Below are positions 14,062 through 14,768 of a stretch of DNA of 14,768 bases, one piece after another (position 1 is the stretch's first letter; every line of letters begins with the position of its first letter). The position numbers and the translations under genes were made by a program. This DNA comes from an uncultured Clostridia bacterium. GTDB lineage: Bacteria; Bacillota; Clostridia; Oscillospirales; Acutalibacteraceae. The DNA lies in NCBI GenBank assembly GCA_937888485.1, contig CALAQQ010000055.1, forward strand, positions 1-14,768, given 5' to 3'. The notes beneath the pieces are model-generated. The model saw only the letters and a program-made list of their open reading frames with translations. It ran no database searches and had not been told where the DNA came from.

Positions 14062-14685
14062 CTATTTCATCCTGTTAATCTCATTTTGCAGATTCTCCAA
14101 AAATCTGCCTGCGTGAGACCCATCCATTTGCGTGTGGTGAAACTGAAAAGAAATTGGAAGGTAATATCTGAATCCCTTTTTTCGGTATTTTCCCCAGATG
14201 ATAAACGGATTATTAAAAATGCCGCTATTCATACCAACAGCACCGTCAATTTCTGTATCGATAATCGCAGATGTGCCGATTACCATACTATCACTTGACA
14301 GGTCTCTGTCCTGAGCGGTTTCAGCCACTTGCGTGGTATACTTCAAATACTCCTGACTAAATGTTTCCAAATCATCGGAATACAGGATATCACAGGAACT
14401 CACTTCTCCGTCTTTGTTTTTCACGATTGTGTTGACTGCTATACTATCATATTGCATCAGCTTTTCACCAACAGGAAGAACATAGAACTCCTTTATGCTA
14501 ACAGTTGCTTTTCCGATACAATAATCAAGCAACATATTAAATTTCAGATGTTTCCGTTTAGATATCTTGATGAGATTTGTCACATCTAAGGTCTTGAAAA
14601 AAGTAACCATTGGATTCGGTGCTTTCATCCAAAGCTCATATGCGAAAGCTCTTGTGGTATCTTTTGGGTTGATTTCTCTTGCCAT
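14062..14685 (-). CDS. CatA-like O-acetyltransferase (chloramphenicol acetyltransferase superfamily)
   Basis: A 207-residue cytoplasmic enzyme of the CAT superfamily, which transfers acetyl groups from acetyl-CoA to hydroxyls and acts as a trimer in known members. The catalytic signature HxxxDG is intact near the C-terminus: FHHTQMDGSH, with catalytic His184 and Asp188. The length is close to classical CATs (about 213-220). The classical substrate-side motif SxxPWxxF is not present; the aligned region reads TSAIIDTEIDGAVG (about 138-151). Chloramphenicol resistance should therefore not be assumed. I chose the ATG at 14685 because GGAGG lies about 6 nt upstream; an in-frame ATG at 14754 would add 23 residues and lie upstream of the predicted -10 box. 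It has its own promoter and terminator, so it is monocistronic. The natural acceptor is unknown. Confidence 0.85.
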   Translation of the reverse strand: MAREINPKDTTRAFAYELWMKAPNPMVTFFKTLDVTNLIKISKRKHLKFNMLLDYCIGKATVSIKEFYVLPVGEKLMQYDSIAVNTIVKNKDGEVSSCDILYSDDLETFSQEYLKYTTQVAETAQDRDLSSDSMVIGTSAIIDTEIDGAVGMNSGIFNNPFIIWGKYRKKGFRYYLPISFQFHHTQMDGSHAGRFLENLQNEINRMK

Positions 14686-14719
14686 TGTATCCTCCATCAA
14701 ATTCTTATTTGTCGAGATG

Positions 14720-14748
14720 ATTATAGCACACGCATACACAGAAAACAA
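14720..14748 (-). promoter_or_regulatory. Predicted promoter of the CatA-like gene
   Basis: TATAAT (14720-14725) is preceded by TGC, forming an extended -10. A weak -35 (TTGTTT, 14743-14748) lies 17 bp upstream. The leader to the ATG at 14685 would be about 28 nt with GGAGG in place. The perfect extended -10 compensates for the poor -35. Confidence 0.65.
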
Positions 14749-14768
14749 CCTCACGTTAAATCAAACCA

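Noticed and set aside
14062..14685. Calling the acetyltransferase a chloramphenicol resistance gene (catA)
   Set aside because: Only the general catalytic motif is shared; the typical substrate-side motif is absent.

Overview
The window looks like a chromosomal segment from a moderately AT-rich member of the Clostridia, most likely a gut or rumen Oscillospiraceae/Ruminococcaceae-type bacterium. This rests on family content (BspA-like leucine-rich repeats, InlB/Flg_new-type repeats, Cys/His repeats, a DUF6809-like small protein, a Mor-like regulator) and on strong AGGAGG-type ribosome binding sites. No taxonomic marker gene is present. Every gene I accept lies on the minus strand.

Layout in order of increasing coordinate. 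(1) 1-812: a two-gene operon. A histidine phosphatase precedes an unrecognised gene that runs out of the window; a promoter lies about 230 nt upstream. (2) 1213-1312: a perfect terminator hairpin directly behind the 3' half of a tRNA-Ser gene (anticodon loop to CCA). Its 5' half is missing, as expected where an element has integrated into a tRNA gene. (3) 1313-3182: a compact four-gene operon. It begins with a Mor-like DNA-binding protein and continues with three small unrecognised proteins. It is flanked by short repeats that resemble integrase arm sites, and by a second copy of a 12-bp piece of the tRNA fragment. I read this as a remnant of a small mobile element without its integrase. (4) 3269-13640: a single 10.3-kb gene for a secreted protein of about 3420 residues, with its own sigma-A-like promoter, a GTG start and a strong terminator. 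(5) 13671-14748: a DUF6809-like small protein gene and a CatA-like acetyltransferase gene, separated by a terminator.

The giant protein dominates the window. After a signal peptide it carries three copies of a super-module (conserved entry motif, BspA-type leucine-rich repeats, YYxGT cap). The first two copies are followed by an InlB/Flg_new repeat. Next come a Big_2-like domain (between copies 2 and 3), two tandem Ig-like units, about a dozen more InlB/Flg_new repeats, three clusters of CxxC/His repeats, a VWA domain with an intact MIDAS site, a C-terminal Big_2-like domain and a short amphipathic tail. There is no LPXTG motif. The sequence supports a large extracellular or surface adhesin-like molecule; its ligand cannot be read from the sequence.

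The most interesting items are the tRNA fragment with its flanking repeats, the uncharacterised operon led by the Mor-like gene (whose Shine-Dalgarno is buried in a hairpin), and the domain organisation of the giant protein with its Cys/His arrays. No CRISPR array, intact transposase, integrase or intact tRNA/rRNA gene was found.
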